Below are positions 37,345-50,179 of a stretch of DNA of 64,000 nt, piece after piece. The position numbers and the translations under genes are program-made. Within the stretch, counting starts at the first letter, position 1, and each line of letters opens with the position of its first letter. The stretch is from Acanthosepion lycidas (lineage: Eukaryota > Mollusca > Cephalopoda > Sepiida > Sepiidae), in contig OZ010574.1 of the NCBI GenBank assembly GCA_963932145.1, forward strand, positions 77,083,643 to 77,147,642, given 5' to 3'. The notes under the pieces were generated by a model. The model was not told where the DNA came from and did not search any database. It saw nothing but the letters and a program-made list of their open reading frames with translations.

Positions 37345-38054
37345 CAAACTGACAATTTGTATTTTTTTTTTTTGTTTATTTTAGAAAACCCTCAGAATTT
37401 AAGGTAATGAATATTTTGAACCATAAATAAGCAATTTAAACAAAGCTGCATTAAAATAGAAGAGAAATATGATAGAAAATTCTAAATATAGATATTTAAA
37501 AAGTATTTTCCATATTAAATACTTTTGACAAGATAAAGAAAAATATTAAATTTGGAACAAAACAAAAATCAAAAATGTTAGTTATTTAGGATATGAAGTC
37601 AAATAGTAGAAAAAGACCAATTACTATATTTTTATTTGCTCAGTTATTTTCTAACAGATATTACTAGTTATTTGATCAGGAAGTGAAAGCTATTCTTTAG
37701 TGTGTAAACAAGAAGAAAAAGAATAGTTTTATTCTAAGATAATAAAAAATATCAGAAACAATCAAAAACTAACAAGTCTATTAACACACTTCTGAGCTGT
37801 TTTCTTCATTTAAATAGTTATTTTGGTTGTCATTTGATAAGAATCAATTTATCTTTCAGCTGAGAGTAATTATGTAATTAAAATCCAAAGAGATCCTTAT
37901 ATAAATTTTGATCTGCTTTTAGATTTTTGTTGGAAATCAACTTCATGTTGATAATACTGTAAAAATTGAAATATTTCACTATTGTAAATTTATCTACCTT
38001 TTTCAAGATTATATTCAACATCTTTTTAATTGTTATATAGAATAAAAATGAAGC

Positions 38055-38140
38055 CCAAGTAAGAGAGCTACCACTGGGTTGGTCAGTATATTATGTGGGG
38101 GTGACAAACTTTCAGACCACCCTGTAGGTATGTCCATGTT
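38055..38140. repeat. Small dispersed repeat, copy 2
   Basis: Shares CTACCACTGGGTTGGTCAGT...GGTGACAAAC...CACCCTGTA with 4795-4885. Confidence 0.4.
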
Positions 38141-40842
38141 ACCAGAGATTTAAAATGAATTTCTAAAAATGAAAAGTCTTTCTTGAAGTGAGCAAAATAC
38201 TTTGTTGCTATATTTCAAAATTGGAAGGAATTTACATTTTGAAATTGCTGAATTTTTTTTATTTTAGTGCCATTTTAGTCACCTGTCATCAGAATGTAAT
38301 TCTCTTAAAAAAAAAAAAAAAAAAAAAAAAATCTTCCAAAAATAAAATATATTTTTCTGAAACTATGAGGAATATGAGCTGATTTAAAGTATAATTAATC
38401 TGATTTGAAACAAATATTTACTTAAAGTTTAAAATATTACAGAAAGCAATTTTATCATGTCAGCAGCTGTTTATTTAATCTGTTCATGTGTTGACAGCTT
38501 GATGTTTATCTAATGTTGTTCTACAGGGACTTTATCTGTAAAAAATAATTGAAGAATAACGCGAGTGCCTTTTATACACGTCATTTTTAAGTACTCAGAA
38601 ATCTTAAAAATTTAGGAAAATGTTCCCCATAATCTAATGTTTTATTGAATTTTAAATAGTTTGGTTTTAATTTTACTATAGTTATCATTCTTATTTTCTG
38701 ATAATGTTGTGTATGAACAACTATCTACAAAAACCGGCACATTTACAAAAACAATTAAAAGTTCTTTTTAAAATACTGGAAGTCCTCAGATTGTAATAAG
38801 CTCTTCAATTTATGATTAGTATATTTTTGCAAATATTCCATAACCTCTACAATATTAAATAATTTATCGTAAAATTTAGTTTAAGACAATAGTGCCCTTA
38901 AAATCTGACAATTATTTGATTTTTGCAAGAATTTCCAAATCATTTCATTGTTAAAATTTGTTATGCTAATTTATAATCCATCTGCTGATGCAAAACAAGA
39001 TTTTTAACCAAAATTTTGAAGGTTCTTCAAGAGGATTTTAAAGGATTCATTTTCAAAAAAAAAAAAAAAAAAAAAAAAGCAGTCCGATGAAGAAGATGCC
39101 AAACTTGACAAAAACAATTTTATCATCTAAATGTTTATGTTATTATTAAGAGGAAAGACCGAAGTATTTTTTAATTATTTTTAAAAAATTTTCCTTTTTA
39201 GAACATTCTAAATTTTGATTAAAAAAAAAAAAAAAAAAAAAAAAATAATTGTTTCTCTTTGTATCACCAGAACTAATAAAATAACACATACAATTTTTAG
39301 CATATTTTTTTTTTTTTTTTTTGTATAACAGACATTAATTTGGAAAATCTTGCAAAAATAAAAATAATTGTCGGATATTAATGAAACTTTCAGAAACTAT
39401 TCACAAATTATGTTTTTATGATGGAAATTATGTTTTCTTTTTTTAAAAGTCAGGAAAAAAATTTTTTTTATATTTATTACCCCCACCTTCATAACTAATT
39501 TTATGAAATTCAGTTGCATTCAGTTTAGTGATTATATTAGTTAAAAAAAAGCACAAAGCTTTGAGGAAAGCAAATCATGTATTTTTTTTTTTTTTTTAAT
39601 TGGACCACCCTACCTGAAAATCGGCTGTGAATTGTAACATACAAAAAAAAAAAAAAAACTCAATAAAACAAAGATATTATTTAATTTCAAATGCTTGTAT
39701 TTGCTTTTAGTTGTTTTTATGAATATGGACAATATTTTCTGAAAGCAAAAAATTTTTTTCGATGAAAAATGGATTTTTAATACAATTGTTATTTCTTTAA
39801 TTATAATAGATTTTTAATTTTAAGTTGTTAAAATCTTATAAAATTAGTTAAAAGCCACATTCACTTTCGTAAATGTCCTTTCGAGATAGACCTTTTTTTA
39901 TCACATTGTAAATTGCATAGTTTTGGACTAATCAGAAGACCCACAGTAATTAAGAAATATAATTTTGTGTTTATAATCGGGCTGTAATTATAAAGTATGA
40001 AAGACCAACTAGAATACAATTAAGTTGCGTTATTTAAGTTAAGCATTGTTCTCTGCTGTTAAGGCCTTTATTTTTGCAAAACACATGTAGAGAAGTTAAT
40101 TTGATTTTTCAATTTCAACTGAGAAGGGTACTTACAAGTATCAGTATCATCTTGTGAAATTTATGATTTTTTATATTAATCTCAGTTATGACATTTTTCC
40201 ATAAATGAAATATCAAAATTAATAAAATGAATGGAAATACAAATAACACAGTAAAATGTAATAAATGTACATAAAATACTATAATTTTATGTACACTTGA
40301 TAAAATTTCATAAGGTGCCTAAATTAATTAGATACCTTTCTTATGAAATTTAATCTCACTCTTATTTTAATTTCTTTATAATATATTTTCCATAAATCAT
40401 CGTAAACGTGAAAGCTAAGTACAAAAAAAAAAAAAAAAAAAAAAAAAGAGCGTTGAAAGTTTTCCTTCAAAATAACGAGGTAAATAATTTGTTCACTTAA
40501 ATCTAAATAATTTCCCTTCTCTCTTTCTGTAGAAAAACTTATACTTGCATAAGCTGTCAACACGCGATGAAATTGTAATTTGTCGCCTGTCAAGAGGCGA
40601 TAAATGTCATGACCTGCTTCGTTTTATTTTCAAACTACATCTTTTTGGTGCAGAAACTAAGTAATGCTGGTTTCAAAATATTTTAAATAAACAATTTCTG
40701 ATTTTCTTAAAATAAGTTTTGAAAAATTTATAATTGATTTTTAGAAGAATTTCAAACTGAGATTTATTTATTTTTTTTTAAATAAAAATGGAAAAAAAAA
40801 TGGTTGACATGATTCTGTCAATTTTTCTAACTAAAAAAACAA

Positions 40843-40883
<41 letters not shown>

Positions 40884-40890
40884 AAAAAAA
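40843..40890. repeat. Longest poly(A) tract region
   Basis: A-run of over 35 bases broken only by a few G's, one of many in this area. Confidence 0.9.
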
Positions 40891-41075
40891 AAAATTTTTT
40901 AACGAAAATTTTGGACGTGCTAGGAACGGCTAAAAATGTAAAAAAATGTCCAAAAAATACTTTGATCTTTCTTAATAACTACATTAGACGATAAAATTTT
41001 GTTTTCGTCAAGTTTGGCATCATGCTATGCTCTTTTTTAGCGGTCTCATGAAGGTACCTAATTTAAAAGTATAAT

Positions 41076-41107
<32 letters not shown>

Positions 41108-41411
41108 GCTTCGATCCTCCTTAATTTTTTTTGTTGATAATAAAACTTAGATTTTATCACGTTTTGGGGGCATTTTTTCATCATGCTCTTTTTCAGCTAT
41201 TTTGTGGAGGTACCTAGTAGGTAGCCTCTTAGTCTTAGTGGCGTTATCGCCTTACTTGGCGTGAAAGAAAATGTCATGCATTACTATTCATTCATATTTT
41301 ATTTGCAGCAAATATCAAAATCGTTGAAGAAAAAAATAAATGGTGTACTTTTAACTAAATACCAAAGAAGAAGATAAGTTCCCATTTCAACTTTAATTAA
41401 AACAACAACAA

Positions 41412-41445
<34 letters not shown>

Positions 41446-43602
41446 GTGTTGTTCATTATTTTTGGTATCAAAAGGCGACCCAATTCAGGATTCAAAATGT
41501 TATGCCAGCACTTGTTTTTAACGTTAATTTTTGTTTTTCGTATTAAATAAGGAACATAAAACTTTTGGTAAAATAAGGCCAAGGGAGATCAAGTAATAAT
41601 CCAGATTCCAGATTATTCAAAGATTTGATTAAACAATTTTTCTAAATGTTCTGATGTTACCTGACCATATTTTTGATCTATCCTACGTACACCCTTCTCC
41701 GGATGTGAAATTTTTAAAAGATGTCTGTGCAAAGAACCAGTATCAGCTTTGTTGAGTGAGTGAAAGAGTAAAAAAAAAAAAAAAAAAAAAAACCTCCATG
41801 CGCCTTTTCTGATAAATATTATTATTAAAAAAAAAAAAAAAACAAAAAAAAACACACAACCCTAAATGAAATCAATGTCGAATAGATCAGCAATGCAAGC
41901 AATGGGTTTCATTGGCCCAAAATAACTCTTAGTCTCAAAGATACAGACAATATAAATTTCTATAGAAATTCGGAACCATTTCATTTATAATTTAACAATG
42001 CAAATTACATTTTTTTACCGTTCCATTCTGTCAATGAACAATAAATTAATAAAAGAGAAATAAGAAGAGAATGACTTGTTTTTGTAATAATCAATCAATA
42101 TCGAATTGCAAAATATTTTCATTCATTACTAGCGGAAAAAGGAGGTTGTCACACATACCCATTTGAAAATTTCTCAGCTAAAAATTGTATTTGCTAATGA
42201 TCCTGAAAGGAAAGAGTGTAAAAAAGAAAATCTACCAAGCCTAAAAATAAATCAATTTCAATTACATCCTGAAACAAAAATACTAATTCAGATAAATGAT
42301 AAATCAATACCTACCACTTCTATAATTTTTCAATCCTAACCAGTTGCAAAGTAAAAAAAAAAAACTCGGTCAAAAATCTTAATTACCCTCTTGAACAATT
42401 TCTTTTTAATTTTCTGCTTAAAAAGCAAAAGAAGTTAAATCTTAATTGAATTTTAAAAATAGAATCAATACACACTCCATAGTTTTTTTTAAAAAAACAA
42501 TTCTTAAGTTGATCAAGCAAGCTGTTGCTTGAAAGAAACAGAACTTTCAAAATAAATGCGATTAATAATCCAATGAAATATAATTTTTTTAGTTTCATTA
42601 CAATTAGATTTGGAAACACCAGTCAGGACAGACGTGTGTGTGGGAAAAAAAAAAAAAATGGGAATTTCAACTGCCTCATGAAAGAAGTCAACCAACCACT
42701 AATTAATGATAATCCAACGTGAAATAAAAATAGATTATCTAATTTTAAATATTTTTTACGGAAACTACATGAAAACTTTTTTTTTTTATGCCATGATCTT
42801 CTTTGGTGGACAAAAATATTTCAAAGAAATAAAATAAATTGTGTTGATTTTTTTTCTCATTCTCTAACACTAACACTCAGTAACCCCTTGTATAGTGACT
42901 TTCACTTTAGTTTATGCCTTGTTCGGAGTGAAATTAATTAAGATAAAAACCTACGCACAAAGAAAAAAAAACTCCCCTTGCATGAGCACATTTTTTCTCA
43001 TTATTGTGTAGTGACGAAGCATAGAGTGAACTGTAGTAACATTAGTCAGTCATCTAAATTGAACTATTAGAACTGGGAAGCAGAATTCAAATTCCTGCTT
43101 GGATGACTGCCTTAGTTTACTTTTGAATTTTGATAGGGAATATTTTTTTCACCAATGTCATCTTCTGATCTATTGATGAAAGAATGGGCGAGTAAATCAT
43201 TTTTCCATAACTATTCTTACCCTCATTGTCATCCTCCTATTGAGGCCAGTTACTTTAAAAATCAGTAACATAAATCATTAAAATTAAAAAATTGTGTGCA
43301 CATCCCCCGGAAACACGTGTAAAAAAGAAACTGAATTTGCTTCTGATAGTGGAGATTAATAGATGACTTGGTTAAATAATCTTATATTCTTATTACACTA
43401 AAAATAAAATTGTTTCTCTCACAAGAAATCTTAGAACAATTACTACACTAGTAAAAGTTATCAAAAGCCAAGGAATGATTGTCAAAAGATTTTTACAAAT
43501 GTTATTTAATTATTTTATTACACTTTTTTCTCTGAATAATACAGGAAAATTAAAAAACAATACCAAACCAAAATTCATTCAGTTACTTTTTTGTGGTATT
43601 TA

Positions 43603-43638
<36 letters not shown>

Positions 43639-43766
43639 GAAACGAAATAAGGATTTATATTGTATTAATTAATTTTTTTTCAATTTGTCCACTTTTAAGT
43701 TTAAAAAAAAAACAAAAAAAAACAAAAAACGAAAAAAAAAAACGCTTTAAAGTTTAATGTATTATT

Positions 43767-43839
43767 AGGTTGGTGCAATAATGTCGTTTTTTGACGTATT
43801 TTTTAACGTCAAAAAACGACATTATTTTTGCACCAACCT
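43767..43839. mobile_element. MADE1-like mariner MITE
   Basis: A 73-bp near-perfect palindrome beginning AGGTTGGTGCAATAATGTCG, with the reverse at the right end (...CACCAACCT). The first bases TTAGGTTGGTGCAA match the terminal repeat of mariner elements of the Hsmar1/Cecropia type and of the human MITE MADE1. No coding capacity. Confidence 0.8.
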
Positions 43840-44089
43840 TGTTTTTTTTAATTTGCCATTGCTATTCTACGCGGAAAAAAGGTTCTATTATTGTATTATT
43901 TAATTTGTTTTTGTTATAAATAAATAAAACTACACTTACCAAAATAAAAAAAAATTAAAATTACATTTCTTAACGGTAGTGCGTAGTGATTTAATGCACC
44001 GAAAATCTGTAAAGAAATAAATAGGCCAAAATTTCTGATTACGCCGACGGAAGTACTACGCAGTGAATCAGTGAACATTCAATAACATT

Positions 44090-44180
44090 ATGGCAGTAAT
44101 AATGGAGACGAATGACCAACAACAAGTCCGACTTTTTCTTGTCGGTAACTCCAAAACCGTAGGTTTCTTCATAATTTAAT
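44090..44180 (+). other. Possible first exon of an unrecognised plus-strand gene
   Basis: A short frame MAVIMETNDQQQVRLFLVG starts at 44090 in a patch that is richer in CG than its surroundings (44020-44160, for example ACGCCGACGG). Donor-like GTAACT follows the VG codon at about 44144. The peptide is not recognised, and no continuation exon was found to the right. It may equally be chance. Confidence 0.2.
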
Positions 44181-44647
44181 TAATTCGAGTTCAGCATGTA
44201 CATTTACACGGAATTATGACGATTTGGGAAAATTTTAAGAAAGATATTTAGCGCGGGCGTTAAAAAGCAAATTAACCATTTTTTTTTCTAAGAGTTTAAA
44301 AATTCAGTTGAAACTTTTAAAAATGTTCAGATGAAAAAAAAAAAAAAAGTATTACGGTTTAAGCTAACCATGTTAATTCAGTACAACAGTTTACAACATC
44401 CAAAAGTGCAGAGTAAGTGCAAAGTAGCAAACAAATGAAAAAAAACAAACAAACACAAAAAAACAGCAAAATGAAAAAAAAAGTTGCGATGGTGGAGGGT
44501 TAAAAAAATAAAAAACTCTAATGCTTAATCCGAGGGTTTTACGAATTGAAAGCGGGGATACCACCCACACATTTTAAATCTTTGCTAAATCTGTAAAGCT
44601 TTTCATTAGTAAAAATTATTTTAAAGATGCACTCTTTTTAGAAATTG

Positions 44648-44679
<32 letters not shown>

Positions 44680-45081
44680 GAAAGTTTCACAAAAATTTTA
44701 AAAATATTGAAATAAAATATAAAAAAACTTTTTAGATGAGTGACGATACTAACAGGGCGGAAGGACGAAGATCAACACAATTACTTTATTAAAATTATTC
44801 TATTCCTCAATTACCAGAGAGATGAGGATTTTGGATTGCATTGCTAAAAATTTCATTCATTTTTTTTTTATACGTTTTTTAGTTTTCGCAACCTGATCCC
44901 CATTGTTTTGCTTTTTGAATGATTCATTGATTTGAATTTTGAATGTAAATGAATTATGGTGTTGAAAATATGTGTGTACAAACATAGTACCCGTGAAAAA
45001 TAAAGAGTAATAAAACAAAAATTTAAAAAAACGTATAAAAGTATCAAACCCTGGCTCTTTGACAAAAATCAGTGTAAGTAT

Positions 45082-45120
45082 CTGTGCACAATGTGAAAAG
45101 TTTTCACACATTGTGCACAG
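45082..45120. repeat. Inverted repeat hairpin
   Basis: Arms CTGTGCACAATGTG and CACATTGTGCACAG pair perfectly around an 11-base centre. Confidence 0.85.
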
Positions 45121-47219
45121 AGACACCGTTTTTCACTGCAAAGTGTTACACACAAATATTGCGTTTGAGATGTCGATTGCAAAAAGAAGAAAAAAAAAAC
45201 TTACCTGCACCTTAAATGAATAAAAATAAAGTCTTTAAGAATTATTGGTGACCTTTAAAAAAAAGAAAAAAAAAAGAAAAAATTCTTAGGACTCTAGAGA
45301 TCAGCCACAAAGAAAAGTCGTAATTTCTTGATTTCTGGAGGTTACAGCATATTATCTTCAAACAATTTATTTTCTCAGATTCTGATTCGTAAAGAAAAAA
45401 AAATAAGCAAAAAATGCAAAAGTTTTGAAAATATCATAACTGACTTGTGAACAGAACTGTTTAAGACAAAACAGTGCGTCGTGATGTAATCCGTTTTTAT
45501 CGCCAATAAAGGACTAATTGGAAATTAAATGGTTTTGTTTTGTAAATAAAGAAAGAGTCGTTATGGTTCCGGTCCAATAGTGATTCATCGTTGTTATATT
45601 TTTTTCTCTACTTTTCAAGCAGTTTCCATTATTTCAAGAAAATTAAAGATTATAATCAAAACTTTTAGACATATAGCAAATTCAAGGTTTTAAAAAAAAT
45701 AAATAAATAACAAGAGCTTTAAAGTCTTTCGGTGGGTGTGGGTGAAGAAAATGAATTGAGAACAACTTTTAGTTTTTTTTGTCAATGTAAGATTTTTTCC
45801 AAAATCAAAAAAAGCAATTTCAGGTTCTTATTGGAGTGAGAATGAGACAAGGATTTGAAATAAAACGAAAAGAAGCTTTAAATTGGTTTAATTTTATCAA
45901 CTTTAATTAACGTTTCAAACTGGTGCGCTAAAATTACCTGTCAGTCGTTTAAGATCGGAAAAATAAATAAGTAAACAGAATTACTCAACTGTAAATTTTA
46001 AATTTTAAAATAAGTTAAATATCGCAAAACATCTGGAATTATTTCCAAGAGCTTTGTTTTTATTTATCTGAATTACTTAAAAATGTTAAAAAAATAGCAT
46101 TAAAAAACAAACCAGATCAAAATAAAAAAAATTTAAGCCAGCCAGAGTTATGATATAAGTAAAAAAAGAAAAAAAAACAAACCATTTTTTTCTTCTTTCG
46201 TAATGTTTTAGTTTTACTTTAACGAACGAACGTGATAACAAGTGAAAACAAAAAAAAAAAAAAATGAGGAGATATTTTTTTCCAACGTACGAAGCAATTA
46301 AATAATTTTATTATTACAATTAGGAATCTACTTTCATCACCATCATTTACTTAATTTTTGTTGTGTTCTTTTCAATCATGTTATTCAAGATATGACCATG
46401 AGGAAAGACACTTTCTTTAGAAGGTGAATTAGCACTCAGGTTTCGTTTTGTTTTAAAACAAGGAGACAAAAACAGAATTATTAAACAAACAACAGAGTAA
46501 AATATCTTCCAACTTTTTCATAGCGCGAAATTAACTTACTTGTCATTCCAGGTGAAAAATATAGTACATTGCTTTTTCTTTTTTTTGCAGAGTATCAAAA
46601 TTTATCGTCATAAGAGTAATAGTTGTGTAAGCCGTAGCATTGCTCAGATAAAGACGATGAAAAATAACCACACTTCCGTTAATGTGAGAGTTGCCTGCCC
46701 TTACTTTCCAATTCAACAACTTCAGGATTTAAAAAAAAAAAAAAGTAACAAAACGAAAGAAAAATGAGATATACATCGTAAAAAAAAAAAAAAGAATTTG
46801 GTATTTTATATTATTGTTGTTTTTTGAAGCTGGAAAAATTTCAAATTTATTTATTAAACACGTTTCGCAGTTAACCTTTACAAAATTCAAATCATTCTTG
46901 CTTGTGTATGTCATTTGTTTTTTACTGTAGAGAGTGTAAAAGTTTAATGACATGCATAAGAATTCTTTTTAAGAAGTCACAACTCACCTTCCCTCTCCTA
47001 CCGTATGCCTCTGCAGACGCCTTTTACAACTCCACTTATCTCCTTCCAACAAGAGACACTTACACCGATTTACCATTATTGTATTTAAATTTTTACATTA
47101 TGATTATACAATTGTTTATTTCTCCATTGTTTCTACTTTTTCTGCCACCATACGCTTTCTTTAACGACAATAAACTTAAGAATCAAGAGAAATGATATAG
47201 AGAATTGTTTTTAAATGTA

Positions 47220-47283
47220 AAAAAGATCTGTTTCTGAGTGTTTGAGGCTTTAAAGTCTCAAACACTCAGAAACAGACCTTTTT
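47220..47283. repeat. Inverted repeat with 27-bp arms and a flanking direct copy
   Basis: Arms with core TCTGTTTCTGAGTGTTTGAG pair with one mismatch around a 10-base loop. Immediately to the right, GTTTGAGGCTTTAAA (47286-47300) repeats the end of the left arm plus loop, the signature of a strand-switch event. Confidence 0.85.
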
Positions 47284-47416
47284 GTTTGAGGCTTTAAAAA
47301 TACTGTTAAAAAACATGCAATGATAACAGCACAAATTGCAATATGAGCACTGATAAAAAATCGGTTGCTGATGGCATTAAGTTTAATTCCCAAAAATTCA
47401 TATGCAGATGTCCTTA

Positions 47417-47745
47417 AGGATAGATGGCACAGTGGATAAAGGTGTTGGTTTAGATCCAGTGACAGTGTGAGTTCAATTCCTGGTTAAAAGTGGAAAAATT
47501 GGAGAGGTAAATTAACAGGAGATAACCAGGCTAATGGATGTCGGTTATCAAACTCATATCTTAGACATGGCATGTGGAACTAGAACAGTCTACCACAGCA
47601 AGTGAAATAAAAGGTTCAGTTTAACTGTTTGACATTAAAGAAGACTGGAGTGTACAATGGCCAAGATGTTTTGATATATATATATGGCAACAAAGATGAG
47701 GACACTAGTCAGAATAATGTAAATAGAGTACCATGTGAAATATAT
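47417..47745 (+). repeat. tRNA-derived SINE, second copy of the 3.8 kb family
   Basis: Head with GGCACAGTGGATAAAGGTG (A-box) and GAGTTCAATTCCTGG (B-box), then body and tail similar to 3808-4110, including GGCAACAAAGATGAGGACAC. A short (TA)n tract interrupts it. Confidence 0.75.
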
Positions 47746-47749
47746 GATC

Positions 47750-48895
47750 AATCGAAGAAAATGAAAACACTATTTTTCTCAAGCCTACATTTGGGAAATA
47801 TTTCTTATAAAAACACAAAGATTTAAACTTTCAGTGAGCAGAGATGCAACTGTCTCCCCACAGTGAGTGCTGAAAGAAACATGTTGGTGACTTCAAACAA
47901 ATTATCTCCAACAACAACAAAAATGGTCAGTGAAGTTTTATTAATGATAAAAGTCTTTTCATAACTGCAGTTTTTTTCCTGTGGACAAATTATTTAAACA
48001 TCTTTTCTAAACCACATCTTTCTCTGTGTACCAACTACCTAAAGACTATTTTTACTCTCCTGAATTCATGTAGATATGTTTGTAAATACAAATTATTTAT
48101 TTAACAGGCATACCCATGTTTTCTTTATTCTTATTTTATTATTTTGAAATTCAGATGTTTAGTTTTTTTAACATAACAAAACCTGGATGACTGAATTTCC
48201 TACATATTTTTTAATACTGGCTCATCCTGTGAAATGAGATAATTCACTTTTTTAAAAAGATTTTGGTTCAAAATAGCATGGTTGAATCCTATAAGAATTT
48301 TTGCATATAGAGATATTTCAAAAATGATATAGTATATAAATTGATTTAACCACAGATCATCACAAAGTCACAAACTACAAATCAGGAATATACTTTATAA
48401 TTTTAAAGCCTTTCTTCTATAATTGTCTATAGGAACTCTGAGTTATTGCTATCAAAATGTGAATATTCTCTTTGCATAATTCCCAAATAGTTTCACTTGA
48501 TAGAACAGGCTGTGCATGTAGATCATGTCTACATATTGTTGCATAGGCTACTGCTGATTTTGGTTAGCTTTGTTTCAATGGTTGAGTGAAGATGTCTATT
48601 GGTACCCATTTAGGGAAAAAAGGAAGGTGATGTTTTAGCCAACAACAGGCAAGAGAAAGAAAGAGCAGATGATCCTGAGCATGTCCAAAATGATGACTAA
48701 AACATCGTCAAACAAATCTGAATACAATTTAATAACAACAATGGTGAAAATTAAGTGAAAAGGCATTTTTAGAAGTCTTAAAGAAAGTTTTTAAAGCATT
48801 TAGAGAAATAAAGTTTGGGAAAACAAATGTTTGTGTATGTATGGATGTGTGAGTGTGCGTAATATATGTATGTGCAAAGATTTATATGTATATGG
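47750..48895. other. Unassigned stretch
   Basis: No gene or repeat recognised. Confidence 0.35.
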
Positions 48896-48899
48896 CAAT

Positions 48900-49035
48900 T
48901 TACTAAGCATAGCTTAGATGTGGCACAAGGCCAAAAGTATAGAGCACCCAGTGAGGATCAAACTCGCTACTCAGTCATAACTGAGCTAGCAAGACAAGCT
49001 TGCTAACCATTACACTATCTCAAGGTGCCCAGATA
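48900..49035 (-). repeat. tRNA-derived SINE
   Basis: Minus-strand head reads GATAGTGTAATGGTTAGCAA (A-box) and GAGTTTGATCCTCACTGG (B-box) about 45 bases apart, then an acceptor-like GGGTGCTCT. The family differs from that at 3808. Confidence 0.7.
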
Positions 49036-49691
49036 TGTATGTATATGAGTGTATGCACATATATTTATGGATGTAAGTAAAGTAAAAGTTTCTTTTTCTG
49101 TGGGCAATGTAGTTGGCGTTTGGGCAAGAATTTTATCTCACTTAGATTGATCTCTGTGTATAGTGTAACTGCCCAAATCAGAAGGCTTTCTTTGTGTATT
49201 GTCTATAAGTGAATGCACTCTGTGTCATCCTGTGTGTGCTTACTGTGGGTACTCTTGTGCATGCTTGCTGTTAGTACTCTTGGTGTGTTCTTTTATAGTC
49301 TGGAGATAGGCTCCAAATGAAAGCCAAAATTTAATATTTTGTTGTATTCCCATTGATCAAGAAAGGTCACAGGGTGTGCTTGCTAATACGTTTACACGTT
49401 TTTACATGCCTGTTTTTAGACTTTCTAAAATTGTAGTTGTAAAGGTAATTTTAAAATGTATTTTTATTTATTTGGGTATATTTTCAAAGTTCTAAACATA
49501 TTGTCAGATAGTTGGTTATTTTTCACACTTACTAAGACTTTCCCATTTTATTTTTATATCTTTATTTCACAAATTTAATGGAAAAGTTAATTCTGTTAAA
49601 ATATTTTGTAGAAGGCTTTTTATTGAGAAACTGTAAATAGACTTGAAGTGTAAATAGACTTAAAATATAGGTTTAAAAACGTCTAGCTTCA

Positions 49692-50000
49692 AAAGGTGGG
49701 GTAATGGATAGCAGCTCCAATTGAGGAATCTGAGAGCTGAGTTTGAATTCCAGTTGAGTTGATTACATTCACTTACATGAAAATACCCTTGGGAAAGATA
49801 TGAATCTATCTCTCCTCCCTCCAGCTATGGGTAAATATGGGTCATATAGCCTTGTTTTGTAACTAGTTTCAGAGAGGGACAATTCCGAATTAAAAACTGT
49901 CAAGTGGTCAATGACTAAATTGGCTCCTCAACCGGACCCTGGTCTGGTTAAGGAGAGTAAGCAGAATCCCAACAGCACAAAAAACATGTTAAAGTTAAAG
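49692..50000 (+). repeat. tRNA-derived SINE with long body
   Basis: Head GTAATGGATAGCAGC (A-box) and GAGTTTGAATTCCAG (B-box). The body holds a semi-palindrome CAACCGGACCCTGGTCTGGTTAAGG. A further repeat-like segment (50000-50170) follows but is not assigned. Confidence 0.65.
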
Positions 50001-50179
50001 TGTTAAAGTGGGGATGAACCCCTCAGAATCAAGGCCACCCACCAACTATGGGTTAAATAGCATCACCAACCTGTAGTTGGCCAAGCATGGTGAATACAAA
50101 TATATCCCTGATGACATAGTCAATCAGGGAGGGTTTCCTGCAATAGGAGTGAGAAGGCCCTAGATTTGTATTTGGGACT

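Larger units (their letters stand above)
37345..43765. other. Long gene-free stretch, dense in A/T homopolymers
   Basis: No gene recognised. A-runs of 20 to over 40 bases occur near 38308, 39055, 39221, 40420, 40843, 41082, 41411 and 43602. A small repeat (38055-38140) and a tandem-like duplication (41017-41215) are described separately. Confidence 0.5.
43841..47219. other. Gene-free stretch between the MITE and the 47.2 kb hairpin
   Basis: Apart from the weak exon candidate at 44090 and the hairpin at 45082, no gene is visible. Low-complexity A/T tracts dominate. Composition between about 44000 and 46300 shows more CG than the rest. Confidence 0.4.

Noticed and set aside
43030-43125. Possible tRNA-derived SINE (TTCAAATTCCTGC)
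   Set aside because: Only a weak B-box-like block, no A-box at the right distance.
46540-46767. Possible exon after a TTTTTTTTGCAG acceptor
   Set aside because: No donor at a fitting place and no recognisable protein.
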